A stretch of 64,000 nucleotides of DNA from Aquimarina algicola (GTDB lineage: Bacteria; Bacteroidota; Bacteroidia; Flavobacteriales; Flavobacteriaceae), in the NCBI RefSeq assembly GCF_006443095.1, contig NZ_VFWZ01000011.1:186001-250000 (forward strand), read 5' to 3'. Shown piece by piece: positions 28,303 to 35,972 of the stretch (position 1 is its first letter; each line of letters opens with the position of its first letter). A model generated the notes under the pieces. It saw nothing but the letters and a program-made list of their open reading frames with translations. It was not told the origin of the DNA and searched no databases. The translations under genes were made by a program, and so were the position numbers.

Positions 28303-29184
28303 ATGAGTACTTTGGCTATATTACAGAAACTCAAAATCAGAAAATTTGCAACAAAGAAAAATATTATCAATTTTTATGATGAAGCTACCGAAGATTATGA
28401 GTTTTGGAGTAAGGACCTTAACATGCATTTTGGTTACTACATTCCTTTCAAAACAAGTTTTTTGAGAAGAGATACCATGCTTAATGAAATGAATCAACAG
28501 ATTTTTGATCGTCTTAATGTTGCAAAACAAAATACATTGGTTGCCGATCTTGGTTGCGGTATCGGGGGAACCATGCGATATGGATTAAGAAAATACCCAT
28601 TACTAAAGATCATAGGCGTAACCCTATCCTCTTTTCAATCTACAGAAGGTAATAAAATGCTTAAGAATAAAAATGGACTTATATTACAGCAAAATTACTC
28701 TCAAACAACATTCAAAACCAATAGTGTAAATGGAGCGTATGCTATTGAGAGTTTTTGTCACTCGGGACATGGAAAAGAAGCCTTACAAGAAGCGTATAGA
28801 ATTCTTAAACCAAAATCTAGACTAGTAATAGCAGATGCATTTCTAAAGAAAGATAGTACCGAATTGTGTACAGGTAGTAATTTTTGTTACGAACAATTAT
28901 GCAAAGGATGGAGTCTTGAGGGATTAGGAAATATACATGATGTAAAACAAAAATTAATACAGATAGGATTCAGAAATATTAATATTGAAGATGTTTCTTT
29001 TAGGGTAGCTCCTTCTGTATTACATGTACCTTTTGCCATTACTGGTTTTATATTTAAGAAGCTTTTTAAAAAAGAAACACTTAAACCACAAAGCTGGAAA
29101 AATCTAAAAGGATCTCTATTCGCACTTCTTTCTGGCTTACACCTTACTAGTTTTGGATATTATATTATTACAGCAGAAAAATAA
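28303..29184 (+). CDS. Class I SAM-dependent methyltransferase
   Basis: This 293-residue methyltransferase resembles the sterol/tocopherol/sarcosine type. Motif I is LVADLGCGIGGTMRYG near residue 80, followed by the IIGVTLSSFQ segment, an acidic post-motif and AYRILKPKSRLVIADAF (motif III). The N-terminal YDEATEDYEFWSKDLNMHFGYY is typical of enzymes acting on lipidic or small organic substrates. The C-terminal part has hydrophobic stretches (VPFAITGFIFKKLF, LFALLSGLHLTSFGYYI) suggesting membrane contact. It is the fourth gene of the GbsR operon and nearly abuts the next gene (2 nt). The substrate is unknown. Confidence 0.88.
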   Translation: MSTLAILQKLKIRKFATKKNIINFYDEATEDYEFWSKDLNMHFGYYIPFKTSFLRRDTMLNEMNQQIFDRLNVAKQNTLVADLGCGIGGTMRYGLRKYPLLKIIGVTLSSFQSTEGNKMLKNKNGLILQQNYSQTTFKTNSVNGAYAIESFCHSGHGKEALQEAYRILKPKSRLVIADAFLKKDSTELCTGSNFCYEQLCKGWSLEGLGNIHDVKQKLIQIGFRNINIEDVSFRVAPSVLHVPFAITGFIFKKLFKKETLKPQSWKNLKGSLFALLSGLHLTSFGYYIITAEK

Positions 29185-29186
29185 AG

Positions 29187-30101
29187 ATGAAAATGAAAAA
29201 AATAGTTATCGCAGCAGGAACAGGTTTTTTAGGAAAAGTACTTATTCAATACTTTCAAGCAACTACAGATCAAATAATTATATTAACCCGAGGAAACCAA
29301 AACACAAAAAACAACATCAAATTTGTACACTGGGATGCACAGAATATAGATACCTGGGCAAAAGAGTTAGAAGAAACAGATGTATTAATTAATATGACGG
29401 GCAAATCTGTCGACTGTAGATATACTGAAAAGAACAAAAAACTTATATTAGATTCTAGGGTAAATTCTACTATTGTATTGGGAGAAGCTGTTAAATCTTG
29501 CAAAACACCTCCCAAAGTATGGATCAACTCGTCTACTGCCACGATATATAGACATTCGCTAGATAAAGAAATGGATGAAATACATGGAGAAATCGGAACT
29601 GGTTTTTCTGTAAACGTAGCAAAAGCATGGGAAAAAGCTTTTTTTGATCAAGTAACCCCGAGCACTAGAAAAGTAGCTGTAAGAACGTCTATAGTTTTAG
29701 GAAAAAATGGAGGAGCACTAAAGCCTATCCTAAATCTTACAAAAATAGGAATGGGAGGAAAACAAGGCACCGGAAATCAAAAAATAAGTTGGATTCATGA
29801 AACTGATTTTGCAAGAAGTCTTGATTTTATTATAAATAATAAGAGTATCGAGGGCGCTATCAATATTGTTGCACCAAAACCGACAACCAATGCTATTTTT
29901 ATGAAAACAATGAGAGAGGTAACAAAAATTCCTTTTGGCATTCCTTCTCCTAAACTTTTACTCGAATTAGGTGCAAGAATCATTAATACTGAAACAGAAT
30001 TAGTATTAAAGAGTCGAAATGTAGTACCCAAAAAATTAGAAGAACACGGGTTTCAATTTTCATTTTCTGATCTCAAAAAAGCGTTACAATCTTTGGTCTA
30101 A
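29187..30101 (+). CDS. TIGR01777 family NAD(P)-binding oxidoreductase (YfcH-like epimerase)
   Basis: This 304-residue extended short-chain dehydrogenase starts MKMKKIVIAAGTGFLGKVLIQYF, with the Rossmann motif GxGFLG. Further family marks are DVLINMTGKSVDCRYTEKNK, WINSSTATIYRH, and the C-terminal DUF1731 tail (LKSRNVVPKKLEEHGFQFSF). The TIGR01777 group includes E. coli YfcH and the plant SULA protein, and its substrates are not established. It is the last gene of the GbsR operon, and a hairpin terminator lies 35 bp downstream. Confidence 0.93.
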   Translation: MKMKKIVIAAGTGFLGKVLIQYFQATTDQIIILTRGNQNTKNNIKFVHWDAQNIDTWAKELEETDVLINMTGKSVDCRYTEKNKKLILDSRVNSTIVLGEAVKSCKTPPKVWINSSTATIYRHSLDKEMDEIHGEIGTGFSVNVAKAWEKAFFDQVTPSTRKVAVRTSIVLGKNGGALKPILNLTKIGMGGKQGTGNQKISWIHETDFARSLDFIINNKSIEGAINIVAPKPTTNAIFMKTMREVTKIPFGIPSPKLLLELGARIINTETELVLKSRNVVPKKLEEHGFQFSFSDLKKALQSLV

Positions 30102-30135
30102 CATATTTCTATATCAATTTTGTTTCTAATCCAAA

Positions 30136-30167
30136 AAAGAGGCCGATTAAAAAAACACGACCTCTTT
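30136..30167. terminator. Intrinsic terminator between convergent operons
   Basis: AAAGAGG at 30136-30142 pairs with CCTCTTT at 30161-30167. A short inner CG pair and an A-rich loop complete it. A and T tracts on either side allow use from both directions. Confidence 0.7.
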
Positions 30168-30227
30168 CATTATGAATCAGATTTAAAAAACAAACAGTGA
30201 TCGATTATAGCTACATTTATATTATTA

Positions 30228-31844
30228 TCATTGAACCATAAAAAGTTTACTATACTTTTGTCCTCCTTTGTCGATACGATATAAATATTGCCCGGTATCT
30301 AAGGTGATACCAGAAATTTCATCAAAATATATTTTGTGTTCGCCTTCAAACATCATTTCATTTTTTAATACTCCTACTTCCTGCCCCATCATATTATATA
30401 TTTTGATAACAATATGACCCGTTTTATCATTATTGATATATAAATAAGGCTGATCTCGACTCTGTATTATTTTATGTTCGAATGCACTCAATGTAATTTG
30501 ATCTTCTGCTTTATTATTAGAGCTTGAAGATTGAGATGGACAATCAAAACCAAGATCTAAAGAAGGATGCTGCCCCAATACACGATCTACTAAATTGTCA
30601 GGAACACAAAGCCATTTTTTCATGATAGTACTATAAATATTTACAAAGCTCTGGTTGTATTTTAGGTTTCCTCCTTGGCCAAGATCATTTAAGTCCGGAT
30701 GATTCCCTACAAAGCCATCTCCTTTTAGCTCTCCTCCAAAAATCATTACCGGAGCGGCAGTACCGTGATCTGTTCCTCCAGATCCATTCTGTTCAACACG
30801 ACGACCAAACTCTGAAATTGTCATAGAAAGCACTTTATCTCCCCAACCATCTCTATTTAGTTCTTTATAAAACACAGATAGTGCATTAGAAAGTTCTTCC
30901 ATTAATTTGCTGTGTCTTGCAGATTGATTATTATGGGTATCAAAACTACCTATTGTCACTAAATAGATTTTGGTCTTTAGGTTTCCTCTGATTAATCTCG
31001 AAACCACTCTTAATTGTTTTGCGATATCACTATCAGAAGAATAATCGCTTGAACTTGATGTTTTTTCGTAAGCTTGATTAATCACTTCTGAGTGTTTGAT
31101 CGTTGTATTCGCAATTCCTTTGAGGTATTGAACTTGTCTACCATGAGCATTGTCAGGGATTCCATTTAAATCATATACAACACCATTTTCTGCAATTTGT
31201 GCCAGTTGATCAGGGTTTGAAACAGAAAATGCAAAATTTGTATCAGTGCCATCAAAAATTAAATTTCCATTATTTCCTATTTGAATTGCAGCAGGTCTAT
31301 CCGGTGGAGTTACCAAATAATCAGGGTAAATATTCTCAAAATATCTAGCCGCCCATCCTGTTTCTTGTACATCATTTATATCAGCAGTAGCCCAAATATC
31401 TGATCCTGTAAAATGCGATCGAGAACTGTTTTCATAACCTACACCATGTATTACTTTCATTTGTCCTTGATCCCATAAATACTGCATGTCATTAGCGTAT
31501 TTTGGCATTGCAAAATCAGTATTAAGTTTAAACAATTGATCTTCTTTAATTCGAATTGTTTCTCTAACCCGTGCATAGTTATCATAATCATAATACGGTA
31601 TGATTGTATTCAACCCATCATTTCCTCCTTTTAATCGTATTAACACTAATACTCTATCATTATCAGATTGATTCAATGCCGCCTCTAGTAACGAGGGTTG
31701 AGAAACCGTAAGTGATGTGTTTGCCAATGCCATAGAACCTCCTCCAACAATCCCTAATGCTTTCACAAACGATCTTCTACTCCATTCTTTATGATCATGA
31801 TGATTACATGATCCTTTTTTTTGATCTTTATAAATATTACACAT
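30228..31844 (-). CDS. DUF1501 family (sulfatase-like) secreted protein with T9SS-like tail
   Basis: This 538-residue protein has a twin-arginine signal (WSRRSFVKALGIVGGGSMALA) and a DUF1501 domain related to the alkaline phosphatase/sulfatase superfamily. It shows VLIRLKGGNDGLNTIIPYYDY, SHFTGSDIWATAD, LVTIGSFDTHNNQ and TISEFGRRVEQNGSGGTDHGTAAPVMIFG. The last 75 residues (QPYLYINNDKTGHIVIKIYNMMGQE...LFMVQ) resemble a T9SS C-terminal sorting domain. A Tat signal together with a T9SS-type tail is unusual. It lies 7 bp after the DUF1800 gene, its usual partner. The function of this pair is unknown. Confidence 0.9.
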   Translation of the reverse strand: MCNIYKDQKKGSCNHHDHKEWSRRSFVKALGIVGGGSMALANTSLTVSQPSLLEAALNQSDNDRVLVLIRLKGGNDGLNTIIPYYDYDNYARVRETIRIKEDQLFKLNTDFAMPKYANDMQYLWDQGQMKVIHGVGYENSSRSHFTGSDIWATADINDVQETGWAARYFENIYPDYLVTPPDRPAAIQIGNNGNLIFDGTDTNFAFSVSNPDQLAQIAENGVVYDLNGIPDNAHGRQVQYLKGIANTTIKHSEVINQAYEKTSSSSDYSSDSDIAKQLRVVSRLIRGNLKTKIYLVTIGSFDTHNNQSARHSKLMEELSNALSVFYKELNRDGWGDKVLSMTISEFGRRVEQNGSGGTDHGTAAPVMIFGGELKGDGFVGNHPDLNDLGQGGNLKYNQSFVNIYSTIMKKWLCVPDNLVDRVLGQHPSLDLGFDCPSQSSSSNNKAEDQITLSAFEHKIIQSRDQPYLYINNDKTGHIVIKIYNMMGQEVGVLKNEMMFEGEHKIYFDEISGITLDTGQYLYRIDKGGQKYSKLFMVQ

Positions 31845-31851
31845 ACTACTT

Positions 31852-33321
31852 CTATTTTAATTGAAATTCGGGGATACTAACAATATGTTTTACTAATTGA
31901 TAAACTTGTTTAGGAACAAAAGAAGCCTCTAAATCCCATAAATCATCTTCAAAATAATTTTCTGGCACCTCATCTTTAAAAACATCTATTGCTACATTGT
32001 ATTCTGAAGCATTGAGCAATGGTCTTGATAAAAAATGATTAACGATGTATTTTGTTATGAGTGCAGGATTTTTTGTTTCTTCTTCTACCAGATTTTTAGC
32101 AAGTGTTCTGAATTGCTCTTTATCCCTTCTCCATGCTCTATCTATATACCCATGTAAAAAATCTTGCCTGGCAGGCAGTGTGCTAGAATTAATCCAATCT
32201 TTATCACCTGGCCAACCGGATACATCTGGTGGACTTAATAGGGCTTGCCCTAAATCTTTTAGATTATTGCGAGTCGCTTGTTCGATTTTAAAAGTAGGTA
32301 CATATTGAAACTCAACCTCTTTTATGAATGGAATAATTAAATCTGTAGGACTTTTGATAATAATACCAGATACTCCTCCCGACAAAAAATGCTTACTTTT
32401 AAAAAGTTTACGTAATACAGGAGCTAGATTAAATCTTTTTTCTATCAACAATTCAGATAATTCTCTAACTACTCCTCCATTACCATTTGGGTTAACAAAA
32501 TACCTATAAAGCTTATCACAAATAAACTTTGCTATTCTAGAAGATTTTTCCTTGAATAAAATATCAATTACATCATCATATCCCCAATTACCAGTTTGTC
32601 CAAAAATAGTTTTGGGGTTGTTATCAAATGTATCCTGATCAAAAAGAATAGGTCCACCAAGTTTTTTTATATCTGTCCATCCAGTAAGGGCTCTTGCCGT
32701 TTCTTTTATATCATTTTCTGTATATCCATTATTATCTCCCAGAGTAAAAAGCTCATATAATTCTCTTGCATAATTCTCATTAGGAGGTCTTCTGGGGTGA
32801 TTTCCATTATTTTGTGAGCCATTAAGATAGACCAGCATGGCAGGATTAAGACCAATATCGTGTGTAAATTCTTTAAAATTACCAATAGCATGTAATTGTA
32901 AGATATTATAATACTGAAATGTATAAGAAGGGTAGTTATACACTCTATCTTCTGTAACAAAATGATTACTCCAAAATAATGTCAAACGCCCGCGCAGACC
33001 ATCTTGCAAACAATCTTTGATCATTTGTTCTTTCCACTCGTTGCGGTACTCAAATAAAGATTTTGAGGAGCTATCAAATCTATCTTTTGTCCAAAATCCC
33101 CATTTTGGAGCTGGTGTAGGCACCTTATCAACAGCTTCTTTTATTAATCTGTCAATTAATCGAGATGGTCCTATTCGTAAACCATCTTTAATCATTTCTT
33201 GTGTAGCACCAAAACCTAGTCTTCTATATACATGAAGAACTTTTCTCTTATTCCAAGGGTCATTCTGTGATGGAACAAAAGGGTCGAGAGGACTCACTGC
33301 ATTCATTGCTTGTGTTGTCAT
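31852..33321 (-). CDS. DUF1800 domain-containing protein
   Basis: The 489-residue protein carries the DUF1800 fold, seen as HVYRRLGFGATQEMI near the N terminus, WSNHFVTEDRVYN and PNENYARELYELFTLGDNNGYTENDIKETARALTGW. The C-terminal PPDVSGWPGDKDWINSSTL is also typical. DUF1800 and DUF1501 genes are regularly adjacent in Bacteroidota and Planctomycetota, but no biochemical role is established. No classical signal peptide is seen, so export is unclear. It is the first gene of the two-gene operon and is transcribed divergently from the sigma factor gene. Confidence 0.9.
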   Translation of the reverse strand: MTTQAMNAVSPLDPFVPSQNDPWNKRKVLHVYRRLGFGATQEMIKDGLRIGPSRLIDRLIKEAVDKVPTPAPKWGFWTKDRFDSSSKSLFEYRNEWKEQMIKDCLQDGLRGRLTLFWSNHFVTEDRVYNYPSYTFQYYNILQLHAIGNFKEFTHDIGLNPAMLVYLNGSQNNGNHPRRPPNENYARELYELFTLGDNNGYTENDIKETARALTGWTDIKKLGGPILFDQDTFDNNPKTIFGQTGNWGYDDVIDILFKEKSSRIAKFICDKLYRYFVNPNGNGGVVRELSELLIEKRFNLAPVLRKLFKSKHFLSGGVSGIIIKSPTDLIIPFIKEVEFQYVPTFKIEQATRNNLKDLGQALLSPPDVSGWPGDKDWINSSTLPARQDFLHGYIDRAWRRDKEQFRTLAKNLVEEETKNPALITKYIVNHFLSRPLLNASEYNVAIDVFKDEVPENYFEDDLWDLEASFVPKQVYQLVKHIVSIPEFQLK

Positions 33322-33881
33322 ATCATAAATTTTAGTTTTTTAACTCGCAGATATCATCAAGAGCATACTTAAAGACCAAAACCAAACAACAAACTATTTC
33401 TTAATTAGGTGAGTAATTTTATAGTGTAAATAAGCTATAAGAAGAAACATCTATTTTCTCATAAATAATATTTAGACACAGCATAACAGAGCATCCAAGA
33501 TATATAAAATCTATATCTTGATTCCTTTATTAAATAATGAAATTGTTGTTTTACTTACTAATTAAGAGCTCACTATACTTTTAGTACAAGTGATACAAAA
33601 TATAACTATAAGGAAAGAATATTTTGGTTGAATTTGGTTTTAAGAATTGCATAATGTTTCTGGGGTTAATTAATTTAAGTTAGTCGCTGGCAAAAATAAA
33701 AAAACAGCACATAGGTTCTTGACTTTGATTTATTAAGAAATTCAAAATAATTTATAATTTTTTTATAATTTTTATGTAATAGTGTTTCTCGTCATACGAC
33801 TAAACAACTGACCAAGAGAAATTATTGATAAAGATTCAACTTTTTATTCTATTTTTGGTGAACACAATTTTAGATAAAAAC
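33322..33881. other. 560-bp divergent intergenic region with one hairpin
   Basis: This region separates the DUF1800 gene (minus) from the sigma factor gene (plus). It holds a perfect 9-bp hairpin, CAAGATATA with TATATCTTG (33496-33520), with no T tract, and long AT-rich runs. I see no coding potential. Promoters for both directions should lie here; I could not assign them confidently. Confidence 0.5.
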
Positions 33882-34436
33882 ATGTCAACAAACACCATAA
33901 ACCCCGATACTTGGGTGGACAAGTACAGTGATTATCTTTTTAATTACACCATCGTAAGAGTTGATGATAGAGAAGTGGCTCAAGATTTGGTGCAAGAAAC
34001 ATTTTTTGCCGGACTAAAATCTATGAAAAATTTCAAAGGAGAAGCTAGCGAGAGAACTTGGCTAATTTCTATCCTTAAAAGAAAAATTATTGACTATTAT
34101 CGTAAAATTAATAGTAATAAAGGTAAAGCTGAAGTAAGAATTAAATATACTTCGGATAACGAGACAGAAGGAGACTGGTTAGAAGAAAGAGTTGCAGATC
34201 CTTTTGACGGTAATGCTGAAAATGAAATTGAAAACGAAGAACTTGGATTAGCCATTCATAATTGTATAGGAAAATTACCTGAAAAACAGGCAATGATTTT
34301 TAAAATGAAAACAATTCAAGGTTTTGATACAGAAGCTATTTGTAATGAATTCGATATTACTGCGTCTAACTTGTGGGTTATTATACATCGAGCACGAACA
34401 GCAATGGCTGAATGTTTAGAAAAAAATTGGTTTTAG
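33882..34436 (+). CDS. RNA polymerase sigma-70 factor, ECF-type
   Basis: This 184-residue group 4 sigma factor contains region 2 (YLFNYTIVRVDDREVAQDLVQETFFAGL, then RTWLISILKRKIIDYYRK) and region 4 (IGKLPEKQAMIFKMKTIQGFDTEAICNEFDITASNLWVIIHRART). They are joined by a variable acidic linker. I start at the ATG at 33882 because the upstream extension begins at TTG and reads as hydrophobic residues. Two small Cys-containing proteins follow (gaps of 5 and 57 bp) and probably include its anti-sigma factor. The adjacent divergent DUF1800/DUF1501 genes are possible targets, by position only. Confidence 0.93.
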   Translation: MSTNTINPDTWVDKYSDYLFNYTIVRVDDREVAQDLVQETFFAGLKSMKNFKGEASERTWLISILKRKIIDYYRKINSNKGKAEVRIKYTSDNETEGDWLEERVADPFDGNAENEIENEELGLAIHNCIGKLPEKQAMIFKMKTIQGFDTEAICNEFDITASNLWVIIHRARTAMAECLEKNWF

Positions 34437-34441
34437 AAAAC

Positions 34442-34702
34442 ATGAGTAAAAAAAGAGGAATTTTTGTAAGTTGTTCAGAAGCAAATCACTTCTGCGATAA
34501 GAATCAATATAAAGAAGCCACTTTTTGGGAAAAAGTGAAACTTAACATACACGTATTATATTGTAAAGCATGTAGAAAGTACTCTGCCAGAAACGCAAAA
34601 TTGACCAAATTAGTTAAAGAACCAAAAGTCATAAGTATTAATCATTATGATAAAGAGGCAATGAAGGAGCGATTAAAGCAGAAAATGTCTGAGAATAATT
34701 AA
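34442..34702 (+). CDS. Small zinc-finger-like putative anti-sigma factor
   Basis: This 86-residue soluble protein begins 5 bp after the sigma factor stop. It carries CSEANHFCDKNQYKEATFWE followed by KLNIHVLYCKACRKYS. This gives a Cys/His pattern (C..HxxxC..H..CxxC) like the zinc-binding anti-sigma domains that bind ECF sigma factors. No transmembrane helix is present, so it would act in the cytoplasm. The ATG at 34442 is preferred over an upstream ATG inside the sigma gene. The role is inferred from position and motif. Confidence 0.8.
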   Translation: MSKKRGIFVSCSEANHFCDKNQYKEATFWEKVKLNIHVLYCKACRKYSARNAKLTKLVKEPKVISINHYDKEAMKERLKQKMSENN

Positions 34703-34759
34703 ATAATGTAATCAAAGAATGTTTTAAAATTACTCTAGCAGTAAGAATCTAATGTAAGA

Positions 34760-35014
34760 ATGAAAACTAATAGTAAGCTATTTATATCTTGCGAAGAAGC
34801 AAAATATATATGTGATAAAAATCAATATGGGGAAGCTTCTTTCCCAGAAATTCTTCAGCTCAATATCCGTTTGATCTATTGTAAAATTACAAGAGCTTAT
34901 GTAAAGAGAAATAAAAAACTCACTGAAACTATTCGTAATTCAGATGTGCAAACTATTTCTGCTTCGCAAAAAAAAATGATGAAAGAAGAGCTTCAAAAGC
35001 AATTAGGTAAATAG
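34760..35014 (+). CDS. Paralogue of the putative anti-sigma protein, Cys pattern altered
   Basis: This 84-residue protein is clearly related to the preceding one: CEEAKYICDKNQYGEASFPEILQLNIRLIYCKITRAYVKRNKKL. The N-terminal Cys pair is kept, but the histidine before the second Cys is a tyrosine and the CKAC motif is CKIT. A metal site would therefore be incomplete. It may be a diverged partner that modulates the sigma or anti-sigma pair. Its 3' end overlaps the convergent UbiA-like gene by 12 bp. Confidence 0.72.
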   Translation: MKTNSKLFISCEEAKYICDKNQYGEASFPEILQLNIRLIYCKITRAYVKRNKKLTETIRNSDVQTISASQKKMMKEELQKQLGK

Positions 35015-35836
35015 ACCTTGTAAAACAACAATAATCAACAACCAAAATATAGGAATACTCTCTACCCAAAAGGAACAATAATATTCTGATTGTTTACGTT
35101 CTGTTCCCCAAAGAAAAAATAAGGTTATAGAAGTTACCAGTATAGTACTAAGTATCTCGATAGAAGAAAATAACACATTTTCTTTTACCGGAGTAAGCAA
35201 TAAGAACATAACTAGTAAAATACTCCCAAAGACTTTAGTTTTTGTTACTCCTATTTTTTGAGGAACAGTTTCTAAGGTCGCATCATCATATTGGAGATCC
35301 CGAATCTCAAAAGGTAACATAATAATGATTATAAACAAAAAACGCTGAACAGCCTCAATCAAAACATTTAAATCTATCGTATTGTTTACATGCAACATTG
35401 GCACTAATACAGTCGTACCTGACCAAACTACAGCAATAATAAATATCTTAATTCCGGCTAGATTTCTTAAGTTCTTTTTCTTAGGAAGAATTGGCACAAC
35501 GTAAAAAACAGTTAATGCCACAAACGGTAAAAGAAATAACAATGTTTTTAATGGTATTTGAAAAATAATGTACGCATATATTAAAGCGCAAAATATTGTT
35601 AGAAACCTTATCCCCTTCATAGATCTAGTAAGCCTTTTATGATAAAGCTTAGATACATTAGAATACTTAACAAAATTATATGCGGTAATAGCTCCAAAAA
35701 AACTTAGTAACAGAAAAAAGTATTGATCAGAAATATCAAACTTAACAAAGGTAATTTGTACCATTGAAGTGATAGCAACGGCGACGTGGATGCTTCCGTT
35801 TATATAAAATCTAAATATACTTTTTAGGGTTTCCAC
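35003..35836 (-). CDS. UbiA-like polytopic membrane protein
   Basis: This 277-residue protein has about eight to nine hydrophobic segments laid out like a UbiA-type prenyltransferase. The second aspartate region is recognisable (FEIRDLQYDDATLETVPQKIG), but the first is degenerate (YNFVKYSNVSKLYHK), lacking the usual NDxxD. It may therefore not prenylate the usual substrates. Proteins of this kind occur beside gcvP in other Flavobacteriia, as far as I recall. It is divergent from gcvP. Confidence 0.72.
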   Translation of the reverse strand: METLKSIFRFYINGSIHVAVAITSMVQITFVKFDISDQYFFLLLSFFGAITAYNFVKYSNVSKLYHKRLTRSMKGIRFLTIFCALIYAYIIFQIPLKTLLFLLPFVALTVFYVVPILPKKKNLRNLAGIKIFIIAVVWSGTTVLVPMLHVNNTIDLNVLIEAVQRFLFIIIIMLPFEIRDLQYDDATLETVPQKIGVTKTKVFGSILLVMFLLLTPVKENVLFSSIEILSTILVTSITLFFLWGTERKQSEYYCSFWVESIPIFWLLIIVVLQGLFT

Positions 35837-35972
35837 GTCGTATTTTTAAGGTTAAGTGTTAATAAAGCTCGAATTTGGTTAAAAACTTGATACATCTAGG
35901 TTAATTTATTGTGAAATTTTTTGCAATTAAATATGTACTTTTGCCCCATAATTCTCAACTGATTTTCTTGCT

